NCBI GenBank assembly: GCA_965225895.1
Contig: CBDDBR010000011.1
Span: forward strand, 1,488,001-1,552,000
From: Endobugula sp965225895
GTDB taxonomy: Bacteria; Pseudomonadota; Gammaproteobacteria; Pseudomonadales; Cellvibrionaceae
Length of the DNA stretch: 64,000 nucleotides
Direction of reading: 5' to 3'
Made by a program: the position numbers and the translations under genes. Shown piece by piece: positions 7,987-16,955 of the stretch. The notes under the pieces were generated by a model. It searched no databases, was not told where the DNA came from, and saw nothing but the letters and a program-made list of their open reading frames with translations. How positions within the stretch are numbered: the first letter of the stretch is position 1; each line of letters starts with the position of its first letter.

Positions 7987-8065
7987 ACTTACCCTCTGCT
8001 TTAATGTGTGACTTATCAATTATGTATTTACTGGGCTTCCAGAAAATGTATTTTGATATGTAGTT

Positions 8066-8081
8066 AGCAAAATAAATGCCA
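8066..8081 (-). promoter_or_regulatory. Sigma-54 promoter of nirBD
   Basis: Minus strand TGGCAT-TTATT-TTGCT: the -24 GG and -12 GC are exactly ten bases apart, matching the TGGCAC-N5-TTGCW consensus in nearly all informative positions. The predicted start site is near 8055, about 70 bases before nirB. Confidence 0.65.
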
Positions 8082-8278
8082 CAAAAAAAAAGCAATCGAG
8101 CAATAATCCTTATAGTGCTTTATAATCAAGGACTTACATAATAAAATACACTTCAATAAATTATAACCCAAAACAAAACCTCTAAAAACGCACCAAAAAA
8201 ATACAAAATTACCCGCCAGCCAACAATAACCATACAAAAACAATTGTTATTTAAGTTTTATTTTGGTGCTTACCCACC

Positions 8279-8292
8279 TGTGGCGCACCACA
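8279..8292. promoter_or_regulatory. Candidate operator/enhancer dyad
   Basis: TGTGGCGCACCACA is a 14-base near-palindrome (one mismatched pair). Together with TTGGTGC at 8263-8269 it could be an NtrC-like or nitrate-regulator site placed roughly 200 bases upstream of the nirB promoter and 100 upstream of the nasA promoter. The half-site orientation differs from classical NtrC sites, so the factor is uncertain. Confidence 0.3.
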
Positions 8293-8383
8293 ATAAAGCA
8301 ATTACTCATTGCAAATTATTAGCCGATAAATAAATTGATATATTTTTCAATAACTTACAAGAAATATTAGTATTTTTAGGAGT

Positions 8384-8399
8384 TGGTTTAGATATTGCT
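8384..8399 (+). promoter_or_regulatory. Possible sigma-54 promoter of nasA
   Basis: TTGGTTTAGATATTGCT carries GG (8385-8386) and GC (8397-8398) separated by ten bases, with TTGCT at -12; the -24 side is weaker than in the nirB promoter. The expected start near 8410 fits a nasA start at 8433 or 8457. Confidence 0.45.
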
Positions 8400-8432
8400 A
8401 CATAAGTTGCAGAGCATGTATTAACTATTATT

Positions 8433-11246
8433 TTGAATAACAAGGATTCATCCAACGTGTCATCAAGCGCCTTATCAACAGAGTCTAATAACCCATGGAT
8501 CAAAAGCACCTGCCCTTATTGTGGCGTAGGCTGCGGTATTGAAGCCAAAGTAGATACGCAAGCCAATGGTGACACTACCATGACTGTGCGCGGTGATAGT
8601 TCACATCCATCTAATTATGGGCGTCTATGCTCTAAAGGCTTGGCACTGGGCGACACCGTTACTGATGACGGACGTCTCACCACCCCCAGCATTAACGGGG
8701 AAGAGGTGCATTGGAATAAAGCATTAGGCTATGTGGCCGAGAAATTTCAGCAAACCATTAAAAAATATGGCCCCAATTCTGTGGCTTTTTATGTTTCGGG
8801 GCAGTTATTAACCGAAGATTATTACGTCGCTAACAAACTAATGAAGGGCTATATTGGCAGCGGTAATATAGATACCAATTCACGTTTATGTATGTCGTCG
8901 AGCGTGGCAGGTCATAAGCGCGCATTTGGTTCAGATACGGTACCTAATTGTTACGAAGATATTGAACATACCGATATGATTGTATTAACAGGGTCTAACT
9001 TGGCATGGTGCCACCCTGTATTGTATCAACGTTTAAAAGCGGCAAAACTCGCCAAACCATCACTTAAAATTATTGTGATTGACCCCCGCGAAACCGATAC
9101 CTGCGAACTCGCAGATTTACACCTCGCAATACAACCCGGTACGGATGTCGCACTATTTAATGGGCTATTAAATTATTTAGACGAAAACCAGCAAATTAAT
9201 CAAGAGTATGTACAACAATATACCAATGACTTTGCTGTAGCGCTTGCCGCCGCTAAACAAGACACAGGTAAAGATGGGGTAGATTATCTACAGCTATCGC
9301 GCATTACGGGTATACCTATTCCTTATTTAGAAACGTTTTACCAATGGTTTGCCGAAACAGAAAAAGTAATGACTTACTATTCGCAAGGGGTCAATCAATC
9401 CAGTGCAGGCACCGATAAGGTTAACAGCATTATCAATTGCCACTTTGCCACAGGCCGTATTGGGCTTGAAGGCGCAGGGCCTTTCTCGGTGACAGGCCAG
9501 CCGAATGCAATGGGCGGCAGAGAGGTAGGCGGTTTAGCTAATACCCTCGCGTCGCATATGGAATTTGGCAATAATGATCACTACAACACCGTCAGTGAGT
9601 TTTGGGAAACCGCCACGCTTGCCAAGCAACCCGGGCTAACGGCTGTTGATATGTTCGACGCCATTGCCGATGGAAAAATCAAAGCCGTATGGATTATGGC
9701 AACCAACCCTGTGGTTAGCCTACCTAACGCCAATAAGGTAAAGGCGGCATTAGAAAAATGCCCACTGGTAGTAGTGTCTGATTGCATTGCCGACACCGAT
9801 ACCACTCGCTGCGCCAATGTATTATTACCCGCTAAAGGCTGGTCAGAAAAATCGGGGACTGTAACTAATTCAGAACGTCGTATTTCTCGTCAACGAGCAC
9901 TTATCGCCAGTAGCGACAGCATCACCAACCAACGTTTGCATAGCCCTAAATCCGATTGGTGGATTATTTGCCAAGTCGCATTACGTATGGGCTATAGCGG
10001 TTTTAACTTTACCTCTGAAGCGGATATTTTTCGTGAATATAGCCGTATGACGGCTACAAATAACAATGGTAGCCGCGACTTAGACTTAGGGGCTTTAGCG
10101 AATTTATCCAATGAGGAATACGACCAACTTAGCCCTCAACAATGGCCGCTAGATAGTCAGGCAATCATTCACGACGACACCTCATCATCTCAAATAGCTA
10201 TTGCACCTAAACGCTTTTTCTCCAAAGGTCAGTTTTATACGCCATCAAAGAAAGGCAATTTTGTTGCTGTTAATTACCGAGCGCCCGCGACAAGTATTAG
10301 CAAAGACTACCCTATGACGCTAAATACAGGCCGTATTCGCGATCAGTGGCATACCATGACACGCACAGGGTTAGCCGTAACACTAGGCGCTCATAAGCCT
10401 GAGCCTTATATTCAGTTAAACCCACAAGATGCACGCTGTTTTGATTTAAAAGAAGGCGATATTGCCACTATTCACAACTCGTGGGGCAGTGCCAAAGCTA
10501 GGGTACAGCTAAGTAGCGAAATGAATGCTGGCCAAGTTTTTATGCCTATTCACTGGTCAGATGTTGAGTCTAGCCACGGTAAAGTGTGCAATGTGGTTAG
10601 CCCCGATGTTGACCCCGTGTCGGCACAACCAGAGGCTAAATTCACCCCTGTTGCGATTAAGCGATGGGCATATACTAGTGAGGGCTTACTACTAAGCCGC
10701 ACACCAATTAATACAGATCATTTTGAATACTGGGTGAAACGCCGTGTTAACGGTGGTTACTTATATTATGTAGCGCAATCTCATAGTGAACCCTTACTTA
10801 TTGATACCATCAAGTCCCTCAGCATTGTTGATACCGACAATACGCGTATTGAATTTAATGATGACAGCCAGCAACAGTATCGCTGTGCGACCATGGTGAA
10901 CGGCGATGTAGATACCTTATATGTTGTTGCGCCACGCCTTTGTGATACCGATTATGCATGGTTAGATAATTTATTAGTTAATACGCTCAGTGTCGATGCA
11001 CAACGCTCGATTTTGAGTGGTAAACCTGCCGCATCACTCATCTCAGGCAAACAGATATGCGCGTGTAAACAAGTGGGCGAAATCACAATTAAACAGGCCA
11101 TTCAAGATGGCGCCAATAGCGTAAGTGCAATTAGTGAGTGCACTGGAGCAGGCACTGGCTGTGGGTCTTGCCTACCTGAAATAGCACAAATATTAGATAG
11201 CACAGACAGCCACGCTGACAATAGCTCTCTAGGTGTTGCCGTATAA
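8433..11246 (+). CDS. nasA: Assimilatory nitrate reductase catalytic subunit NasA
   Basis: Reduces nitrate to nitrite in the cytoplasm using a bis-MGD molybdenum centre. 937 residues. The N-terminal [4Fe-4S] motif is CPYCGVGC (Cys27, 30, 34) with the fourth Cys in GRLCSKG. Molybdopterin oxidoreductase and molydopterin-dinucleotide-binding domains follow (TLNTGRIRDQWHTMTRTG). The C-terminus carries a BFD-like [2Fe-2S] domain CACKQVGEITIKQAI...GCGSC, as in one-subunit NasA enzymes. The frame opens with TTG 8433; an alternative is GTG 8457 with AAGGA ten bases ahead. There is no ATG before the first cluster motif, so the start is uncertain. It is transcribed divergently from nirBD. Confidence 0.95.
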   Translation: MNNKDSSNVSSSALSTESNNPWIKSTCPYCGVGCGIEAKVDTQANGDTTMTVRGDSSHPSNYGRLCSKGLALGDTVTDDGRLTTPSINGEEVHWNKALGYVAEKFQQTIKKYGPNSVAFYVSGQLLTEDYYVANKLMKGYIGSGNIDTNSRLCMSSSVAGHKRAFGSDTVPNCYEDIEHTDMIVLTGSNLAWCHPVLYQRLKAAKLAKPSLKIIVIDPRETDTCELADLHLAIQPGTDVALFNGLLNYLDENQQINQEYVQQYTNDFAVALAAAKQDTGKDGVDYLQLSRITGIPIPYLETFYQWFAETEKVMTYYSQGVNQSSAGTDKVNSIINCHFATGRIGLEGAGPFSVTGQPNAMGGREVGGLANTLASHMEFGNNDHYNTVSEFWETATLAKQPGLTAVDMFDAIADGKIKAVWIMATNPVVSLPNANKVKAALEKCPLVVVSDCIADTDTTRCANVLLPAKGWSEKSGTVTNSERRISRQRALIASSDSITNQRLHSPKSDWWIICQVALRMGYSGFNFTSEADIFREYSRMTATNNNGSRDLDLGALANLSNEEYDQLSPQQWPLDSQAIIHDDTSSSQIAIAPKRFFSKGQFYTPSKKGNFVAVNYRAPATSISKDYPMTLNTGRIRDQWHTMTRTGLAVTLGAHKPEPYIQLNPQDARCFDLKEGDIATIHNSWGSAKARVQLSSEMNAGQVFMPIHWSDVESSHGKVCNVVSPDVDPVSAQPEAKFTPVAIKRWAYTSEGLLLSRTPINTDHFEYWVKRRVNGGYLYYVAQSHSEPLLIDTIKSLSIVDTDNTRIEFNDDSQQQYRCATMVNGDVDTLYVVAPRLCDTDYAWLDNLLVNTLSVDAQRSILSGKPAASLISGKQICACKQVGEITIKQAIQDGANSVSAISECTGAGTGCGSCLPEIAQILDSTDSHADNSSLGVAV

Positions 11247-11282
11247 ACGACGGTGCCCAAGGAGTATATTTTCATTAAAAAT

Positions 11283-11315
11283 ATGTGCCATTATCACTTG
11301 GCACATTGTTTTTAT
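11283..11315 (+). terminator. nasA terminator
   Basis: The stem ATGTGCCA/TGGCACAT has an 8-base loop and is followed by TGTTTTTAT, 37 bases after the nasA stop. Confidence 0.75.
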
Positions 11316-11448
11316 CTATCACTACACAGCCTAATTTAAAACCTGATTTAAAAATTGTGTTGTGGATAGAATCATCGTATATTACTCGTTCACATCTACT
11401 AATCGGTAGATTTATAAAAACGATAAAAACATCATATAGGATACCTCC

Positions 11449-11982
11449 ATGAAAGCATTATTCTCTATCGTCGCGCTTACGGCATTATTTAGCTTTTCTG
11501 CTTTTGCTGCGCATCACGCAGAACCCGCGCCTGCATTAACTGTAGAAGAAAAAATTACCATTAACGCCCCTGCCGAAAAAGTGTGGAACACGGTAAAAAA
11601 CTTTAATGACTTAGGTGCTTGGCATCCTGCGGTTGCCAAAACTGATCTAATTGGTGGTAAAAATAACGTACGAGGCGCAATACGTTTACTCACCCTACAA
11701 GATGGCGGCAAGATTACTGAAACATTATTAGCGTTTGACGAAAGCAAAAAAACGTATAGCTATGCAATTAATGATGGCGTATTACCCGTTAGCCAATATT
11801 TTGCAACTGTCACCGTTACTGCAATTGATGCAAAAACAACAGAAGTAGTATGGCAAAGTAGCTTTAAGCGTCGTGATTTATCACACACACCTGCCGAAGG
11901 CCAAGACGATACGACAGCAACAACGGTTGTAACTGCGGTATACCAAGGCGGTTTAAATCATTTAAAGAAAATTAGCGAATAA
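11449..11982 (+). CDS. Secreted SRPBCC (START-like) family protein
   Basis: 177 residues with a clear signal peptide (MKALFSIVALTALFSFSAFA, cleavage after AFA). The mature protein has the SRPBCC opening EEKITINAPAEKVWNTVKNFNDLGAWHPAV and ends with the long helix VVTAVYQGGLNHLKKI. The family (MxaD/polyketide cyclase-like) binds hydrophobic ligands in a helix-grip cavity; this secreted type has no agreed function. ATAGGATACC precedes the ATG. It is flanked by its own terminator and is probably a single-gene unit. Its position between nasA and moaA does not by itself link it to nitrate use. Confidence 0.8.
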   Translation: MKALFSIVALTALFSFSAFAAHHAEPAPALTVEEKITINAPAEKVWNTVKNFNDLGAWHPAVAKTDLIGGKNNVRGAIRLLTLQDGGKITETLLAFDESKKTYSYAINDGVLPVSQYFATVTVTAIDAKTTEVVWQSSFKRRDLSHTPAEGQDDTTATTVVTAVYQGGLNHLKKISE

Positions 11983-11996
11983 TATTTTTCGATACA

Positions 11997-12035
11997 GGCT
12001 AAATCATACAATAATGATTTAGCCTTTTATTTTTT
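11997..12035 (+). terminator. Terminator after the SRPBCC gene
   Basis: A perfect 11-bp stem GGCTAAATCAT/ATGATTTAGCC is followed by TTTTATTTTTTATT. Confidence 0.85.
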
Positions 12036-12100
12036 ATTATGTTCAACAACATCACATCCACAGGAATGAACTAAGCACACAGTCGTTGTGTCTTATCTTT

Positions 12101-13087
12101 ATGTCACTCATTGACGGCTTTGGCCGCCCTATTCACTATCTTCGCCTTTCGGTCACTGATCGATGTGATTTTCGCTGCGTGTATTGCATGGCGGAAGATA
12201 TGCAATTTTTGCCCCGTGATCAAATATTAACGATCGAAGAGATGACGTGGTTAGCGCAAGCCTTTACCGAATTAGGCGTACATAAAATTAGAATTACGGG
12301 TGGTGAACCGTTAATTCGACGCAACATCAATCAATTGTGGCGTAACTTAGGCGCGCTTCCTCTATTAAAAGAATTAACCCTAACGACCAATGGCTCACAT
12401 CTAGCACAGCATGCGCAGGCATTAGTTGATGCGGGTGTGAAACGTATTAATGTTAGCCTTGATAGTCTTGATGCCAATAAATTTACTCAGCTAACCCGTA
12501 CAGGTAACCTTGCTCAGGTACTGGGTGGTATTGACACTGCTATAGCCGCAGGTTTACACATTAAACTGAATAGCGTGATATTAAAAAACCGTAACAGTGA
12601 TGAAATACTACCGCTGGTACGATATGCCGTTGATAAAGGAATGGATATTAGCTTTATTGAAGAAATGCCTTTAGGCGTTATTAATGATCACGCGCGTAAT
12701 GAAGAGTTTATTAGTAGCGAACAAGTGCGCCAAGTGATTGCGCAATCTTTTGATCTAACCGCATCCAATAAAAATACGGGCGGCCCCTCTCAATATTGGC
12801 AAGTGAATAATTCTGCTTCTTTTATTGGGTTTATATCGCCGCATAGTAATAATTTTTGCAGTAGCTGCAATAGAGTACGGGTGACCGCAGAAGGTAAATT
12901 ACTCTTGTGTTTAGGTAATGAAAACAGCGTAGATTTACGCGCAATTATTCGTAACAATCCGAATAATATGGATGTGTTAAAACAACATATTATTGATTCA
13001 ATGACGCACAAACCCGAAAAGCATCATTTTGATCACAATAGCGATGAACCCGACATTGTGCGTTTTATGAATATGACGGGCGGATAA
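12101..13087 (+). CDS. moaA: GTP 3',8-cyclase MoaA
   Basis: Radical-SAM enzyme that starts molybdenum cofactor synthesis by converting GTP to the cyclic precursor of cPMP. 328 residues from ATG 12101, chosen over the upstream TTG 12086 because MSLIDGFGRPIHYLRLSVT is the usual MoaA opening. The N-terminal radical-SAM cluster is CDFRCVYC, the SAM motif is GGEP (ITGGEPLIRRN), and the C-terminal substrate cluster is CSSCNRVRVTAEGKLLLC. The C-terminal GG (MTGG) is the conserved tail that enters the active site. It supplies Moco to NasA; other Moco genes lie at 41.7-44.6 kb, so the pathway genes are dispersed. Confidence 0.95.
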   Translation: MSLIDGFGRPIHYLRLSVTDRCDFRCVYCMAEDMQFLPRDQILTIEEMTWLAQAFTELGVHKIRITGGEPLIRRNINQLWRNLGALPLLKELTLTTNGSHLAQHAQALVDAGVKRINVSLDSLDANKFTQLTRTGNLAQVLGGIDTAIAAGLHIKLNSVILKNRNSDEILPLVRYAVDKGMDISFIEEMPLGVINDHARNEEFISSEQVRQVIAQSFDLTASNKNTGGPSQYWQVNNSASFIGFISPHSNNFCSSCNRVRVTAEGKLLLCLGNENSVDLRAIIRNNPNNMDVLKQHIIDSMTHKPEKHHFDHNSDEPDIVRFMNMTGG

Positions 13088-13110
13088 GAGATCTCAATGA
13101 CCGCTTGTAT

Positions 13111-13464
13111 TTATTGATTAAGTACATCACCTTTGGTGCTACACACCAAACTCATCACTTCATTTTTTAAATCTTCTGGCACATTAAGTTCATCGAGTGT
13201 CGCCATTAAATGTTCGGCTACCGCGGTAAAGTGTGCTTCGGTTAAGTGCATGCCTTTATGGGCTTCGCGCATGTCTTTACCCGTGTATTTATTAGGCCCT
13301 TCAAATGCCATAGCTAAAAACTTTTTTTGTTTATCGATTTGACGAGGCATATCAATAAAATCAAAAAATTCATTTACCCTATCATCGGCTAATACTTTTT
13401 TATAAAAAATATCTACCGCCAGATTAACCGCTTGCTCTCCACCAATACGCGAATAAATAGACAT
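13111..13464 (-). CDS. Group 1 truncated hemoglobin
   Basis: 117 residues, the trHbN length. It shows the family opening SIYSRIGGEQAVNLAVDIFYKKVLADDRVNEFF, the PRQIDKQKKFLAMAFEGP segment (B-E region) and the proximal histidine in AHKGMHLTEAHF. Such proteins bind O2 and NO and often detoxify NO to nitrate, which fits its position near nitrate and nitrite reductases, but no NO-specific evidence is visible here. It converges on moaA with a 23-base gap. Confidence 0.9.
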   Translation of the reverse strand: MSIYSRIGGEQAVNLAVDIFYKKVLADDRVNEFFDFIDMPRQIDKQKKFLAMAFEGPNKYTGKDMREAHKGMHLTEAHFTAVAEHLMATLDELNVPEDLKNEVMSLVCSTKGDVLNQ

Positions 13465-13597
13465 GTTAGCCTCTCATACCTTTTTGTTTTTTTAATCACA
13501 CGACTGCTATATAACAACCGTATTCACAAATAACGATGGTTCTTAGCTTAAGAATAGACAACATTAAAAAATATACGAGAAAGGAATAAAACAAAAT

Positions 13598-13620
13598 GGC
13601 ATAAAAAAATATTTTATGCC
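13598..13620 (-). terminator. Possible dinG terminator
   Basis: The AT-rich palindrome GGCATAAAA/TTTTATGCC lies 9 bases after the dinG stop. The stem itself supplies the T run, so strength is doubtful. Confidence 0.4.
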
Positions 13621-13628
13621 ACTAAATA

Positions 13629-15785
13629 TTATGCAGGTAGCTGTTGCTGATAGGCAGGTAACGCGGCTAATAATGATTTACCGTAACGTTTACTCACTAA
13701 ACGTTTATCGAGAATGGTAATGATACCTGTGTCATTTTCACTGCGCAGTAAGCGACCACATGATTGTATTAATTTAATCGAGGCATCAGGTACCGAGATT
13801 TCCATAAAGGCATTACCGCCACGCGATTCTACCCACTCGGCCAACGAGGCTTCTACGGGATCATCGGGGACAGAAAAAGGCAGTTTAGCAATCACCACAT
13901 GTCGGCAATAATCCCCCGGTAAATCAACACCTTCGGCAAAGCTGGCTAGGCCAAATAAAATACTCCCTGCGTTATTATCAATACGTTCTTTATGTTGGGT
14001 AAGCATTGCCTGCTTGCTATGCTCACCTTGCATTAAAATCATATCTTGCCAATGCGATGACAAACTATTGTAAACCTCTAACATTTGACGGCGTGATGAA
14101 AACAATACTAAGCTGCCTTCTTGCCGATCTAATAATGTTGGTAAATACTGCACCATGTTTTCCGTATGTTGTACGGCATTGTTTGCCTCTATCGCAAACG
14201 GCGGCACTTGCAGGGTAGCCTTTGAAAAATCAAATGGACTAGGCATAACCCCATAGTGATGGGTACTGTCAGTACCTGCGCGCATCATAAAACGATCAAA
14301 TCGCCCCAATGCGGCCAAGGTTGCCGAGGTAACAACGGCACCATAGCAGTGATTCCATAAACTGTTTTTTAATGTGTACGCGGCTAATATTGGACTAGAA
14401 CAAATTTCAAAATCAATAGAGCCGCTAAACTCTACTTGTGTGACCCAACGGGCTAAGGGAATTTTTTTATCTTCTTTTTGATCAGAACCACAGTAGCTAT
14501 ACCATAGTTCTTTATTGGCTTCTGTTCGTGCTTGCCAGCCGCCAACAACGGATAGCCACGCTTCTAGGTCTACACGCGGCACTGAAGAATAACCGTCTTC
14601 TAAGGCTGCCTGAATTTCAGTCACTACTTTGCCTACGAGCGTATTTAAGCGATCAAATTCTTGATGTAATTCAACAGAGTAATCGGATAAGACCGTATCA
14701 ACGACGCCTTCGGGAAAACGATAACGACGCGCGTCCCCTTCTCTACGAAAGGTATTGTCCTCTATCAATAATTGCTCATCGAATAACTGTTGGCAGTAAG
14801 GATAAACGCGATCAAGAATTTTTTTGGTACTTAAAAATGCACTGGGTAATTGCTCTGCATAGCGATCTACATTTGCCGCCCCACTGATTGCTCCCAGCAT
14901 AGAGGATAATACTTTTTGGTTTTGCTCTAACCACTTGCCTGTACTATTCACGCGCGTGTGGTAGGCAAAATGACCAAGGGCTTTTTCGGGTAAGTGGTGG
15001 CCTTCGTCAAAAATATAAATTGTTTCTTTTGGGTCAGGCAAAATAGCACCACCACCAAGGGCAAGATCAGCCAGTACAAGATCATGATTCGCAACAATAC
15101 AATCGTAAGTATCTACGGCTTCGCGCGCTTTAAAAAAGCTACAGCTGGTCACATTAGAACAGCGGCGCCCCGTACATTCACGATGGTTGGTGGTGATAGG
15201 TGCCCATACATCGGTTTCGATTTCATTTGGCCAGTTATCTCGATCACCGTCCCATTTACCCGCACTCATAGCATCGACCATACTGTTATAAATAGTCACC
15301 GCCTGATCATCTACCGAGGGGTATTCGTCTTCATACAATGCTTGGTTAAAGGTGTTATAGGCATCACTATCCATTAATAAGCGATCGAGTTTACTTAAAC
15401 ACAGGTAACGACCGCGACCTTTAGCCAAGGTGAAATTAAAGGATAAATCGGTGTTACGTTTTACCTCGGGTAAATCTTTATGAACAATTTGTTCTTGTAA
15501 TGCGACAGTGGCGGTAGAAATCACCACTTTTTTTCCTAGGGCTTGCGCAACAGGAATGGCTGCGAGTAAATAGGCCACGGTTTTACCTGTGCCTGTACCC
15601 GCTTCGATCACACAAATGTGATTATCACTGTCGCGTACGCCCTCGTCATCACAACTAATGCCCGACAGCGTGCGAGCAATATCTGCGATCATTAATTTTT
15701 GACCGTAACGAGGCTGTAATGATTTAGCGTCTAGGAATTGACTGTAAGCCGATTGGATTTTTTCTTTAACTGCTTTAGCAACCAC
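13629..15785 (-). CDS. dinG: ATP-dependent DNA helicase DinG
   Basis: 5'-3' superfamily 2 helicase of the XPD-like iron-sulfur group, involved in resolving R-loops and damage intermediates. 718 residues, close to E. coli DinG. Walker A is EAGTGTGKT (61-69). The [4Fe-4S] ligands are Cys in GRYLCLSKL and the ECTGRRCSNVTSC group. The DEAH box is DEGH, and the C-terminal helicase motif is QSCGRLLRSENDTG. The start is GTG 15785, two bases after the stop of the acyltransferase gene, indicating translational coupling in a pyrB-acyltransferase-dinG run. Confidence 0.93.
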   Translation of the reverse strand: MVAKAVKEKIQSAYSQFLDAKSLQPRYGQKLMIADIARTLSGISCDDEGVRDSDNHICVIEAGTGTGKTVAYLLAAIPVAQALGKKVVISTATVALQEQIVHKDLPEVKRNTDLSFNFTLAKGRGRYLCLSKLDRLLMDSDAYNTFNQALYEDEYPSVDDQAVTIYNSMVDAMSAGKWDGDRDNWPNEIETDVWAPITTNHRECTGRRCSNVTSCSFFKAREAVDTYDCIVANHDLVLADLALGGGAILPDPKETIYIFDEGHHLPEKALGHFAYHTRVNSTGKWLEQNQKVLSSMLGAISGAANVDRYAEQLPSAFLSTKKILDRVYPYCQQLFDEQLLIEDNTFRREGDARRYRFPEGVVDTVLSDYSVELHQEFDRLNTLVGKVVTEIQAALEDGYSSVPRVDLEAWLSVVGGWQARTEANKELWYSYCGSDQKEDKKIPLARWVTQVEFSGSIDFEICSSPILAAYTLKNSLWNHCYGAVVTSATLAALGRFDRFMMRAGTDSTHHYGVMPSPFDFSKATLQVPPFAIEANNAVQHTENMVQYLPTLLDRQEGSLVLFSSRRQMLEVYNSLSSHWQDMILMQGEHSKQAMLTQHKERIDNNAGSILFGLASFAEGVDLPGDYCRHVVIAKLPFSVPDDPVEASLAEWVESRGGNAFMEISVPDASIKLIQSCGRLLRSENDTGIITILDKRLVSKRYGKSLLAALPAYQQQLPA

Positions 15786-15787
15786 AG

Positions 15788-16948
15788 TTATACCGTTGGT
15801 TGCTTTTTAAGCGTTTGTTGGCTTACCACAGGATTAGCGTACATTGAGATCAACACATCTCGCCAGCGACTATCGCACTTAGCAACGCGTTGTTCAAAGC
15901 GCTGTTTGTGTTCTAGCATAGCGGCCGTATGAAAATCTGGAATGTTGAGTGCTTCATCATCACAAGGGCCATGTAATAAACAATACGCAACCATATTACT
16001 GGGGTGTACATGATAGTTACTAATAATGGCTTGATCTAACTCTTCAACCACATCATCAGTAGATTGATAATCGCCTTTTAGCACTTCACCAAAATGAATA
16101 TGCACGTTGCCTTTAAAACCCACAATGCCTTTTGCAATACTCGACGCGTCTTCGTGCTCTTCTTTATCGTATTCACCAAATTCACTGTGTGAATATAATT
16201 CTTTGGCTTTGGCTTCGTCGCATGGATCGTATTCATAAGAAATGGAAACAGGCACAATATTTAATTCTTTTACATAATCGGCTAAAGACACTTTTTTAGG
16301 TTTACTTAAACTCAACATACCAATGACCGCACTGTTCGTACGATCTAAACCATCTTTTGCTCGCCCTTCTTTTTGGGCAATCCACACACTGGCATTATCA
16401 TCTACAACGGAGCTGTGTATGTATGCCGATAAATGTTTTGCTGCTTTTAATTTTTCACGTGGGGCTGTTGCCGAACGATTAACAATAAAACATTTATTGA
16501 GTCGCATAAGATCGGACACATAGGGCTTGCTGAGTAGGTTATTACCTATCGCGATGCGTAATGTTTTATGTTGATTACGATGTAATACCCAGCTTAATAG
16601 CGCAGGATCCATTGCGATATCGCGGTGGTTACTAATAAACACATGAGGCTGATCGGCGGTGAGGTTTTCGAGACCCGACACGTGTAAGCCCGACATACTG
16701 TCGTCACTCATACGCTCCATATAACCTTCTAGCATGGTTTGTAAATCATCAACATTACGAATCGCCGCCGATTGGCGTTTTAAAAAATGCTGGATGAGTG
16801 GTTTTATTAAAAACAATAACCATTCAGGCGCCCAAGGAAAACGAAAACGACCAATGGTCGTAAGTAGTTCGCTATCAACTAATAGGCGTTCAATAACGGG
16901 TCTTACTTCGTCGTCATTATAAGGACGAATATCATCAAATTTACTCAT
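15788..16948 (-). CDS. PlsC-like glycerol-phosphate acyltransferase family protein
   Basis: 386 residues from ATG 16948 (MSKFDDIRPY); the 24-codon upstream extension overlaps pyrB and is rejected. The acyltransferase block contains FISNHRDIAMDPALLSWVL (the HxxxxxD variant of the HX4D catalytic motif), NKCFIVNRSAT, WIAQKEGRAKDG (substrate Gly motif) and NIVPVSISYEYDP. It probably acylates a lysophospholipid at the inner membrane; the exact substrate is unknown. It starts 7 bases after pyrB and ends 2 bases before dinG, so the three genes are cotranscribed. Confidence 0.75.
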   Translation of the reverse strand: MSKFDDIRPYNDDEVRPVIERLLVDSELLTTIGRFRFPWAPEWLLFLIKPLIQHFLKRQSAAIRNVDDLQTMLEGYMERMSDDSMSGLHVSGLENLTADQPHVFISNHRDIAMDPALLSWVLHRNQHKTLRIAIGNNLLSKPYVSDLMRLNKCFIVNRSATAPREKLKAAKHLSAYIHSSVVDDNASVWIAQKEGRAKDGLDRTNSAVIGMLSLSKPKKVSLADYVKELNIVPVSISYEYDPCDEAKAKELYSHSEFGEYDKEEHEDASSIAKGIVGFKGNVHIHFGEVLKGDYQSTDDVVEELDQAIISNYHVHPSNMVAYCLLHGPCDDEALNIPDFHTAAMLEHKQRFEQRVAKCDSRWRDVLISMYANPVVSQQTLKKQPTV

Positions 16949-16955
16949 TTTATTA

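Larger units (their letters stand above)
7987..8432. promoter_or_regulatory. Divergent nirB-nasA control region
   Basis: This 446 bp region contains no gene. It contains a GG-N10-GC element in each direction (8066-8081 minus, 8384-8399 plus), a near-palindrome TGTGGCGCACCACA at 8279-8292 and a TTGGTGC half-site at 8263-8269. The layout fits nitrogen (NtrC-type) activation of both transcripts from shared enhancers. Confidence 0.6.

Noticed and set aside
13598..13620. Palindrome GGCATAAAA/TTTTATGCC as strong dinG terminator
   Set aside because: Stem is nearly all A/T and gives no stable hairpin; kept only as a weak terminator call.
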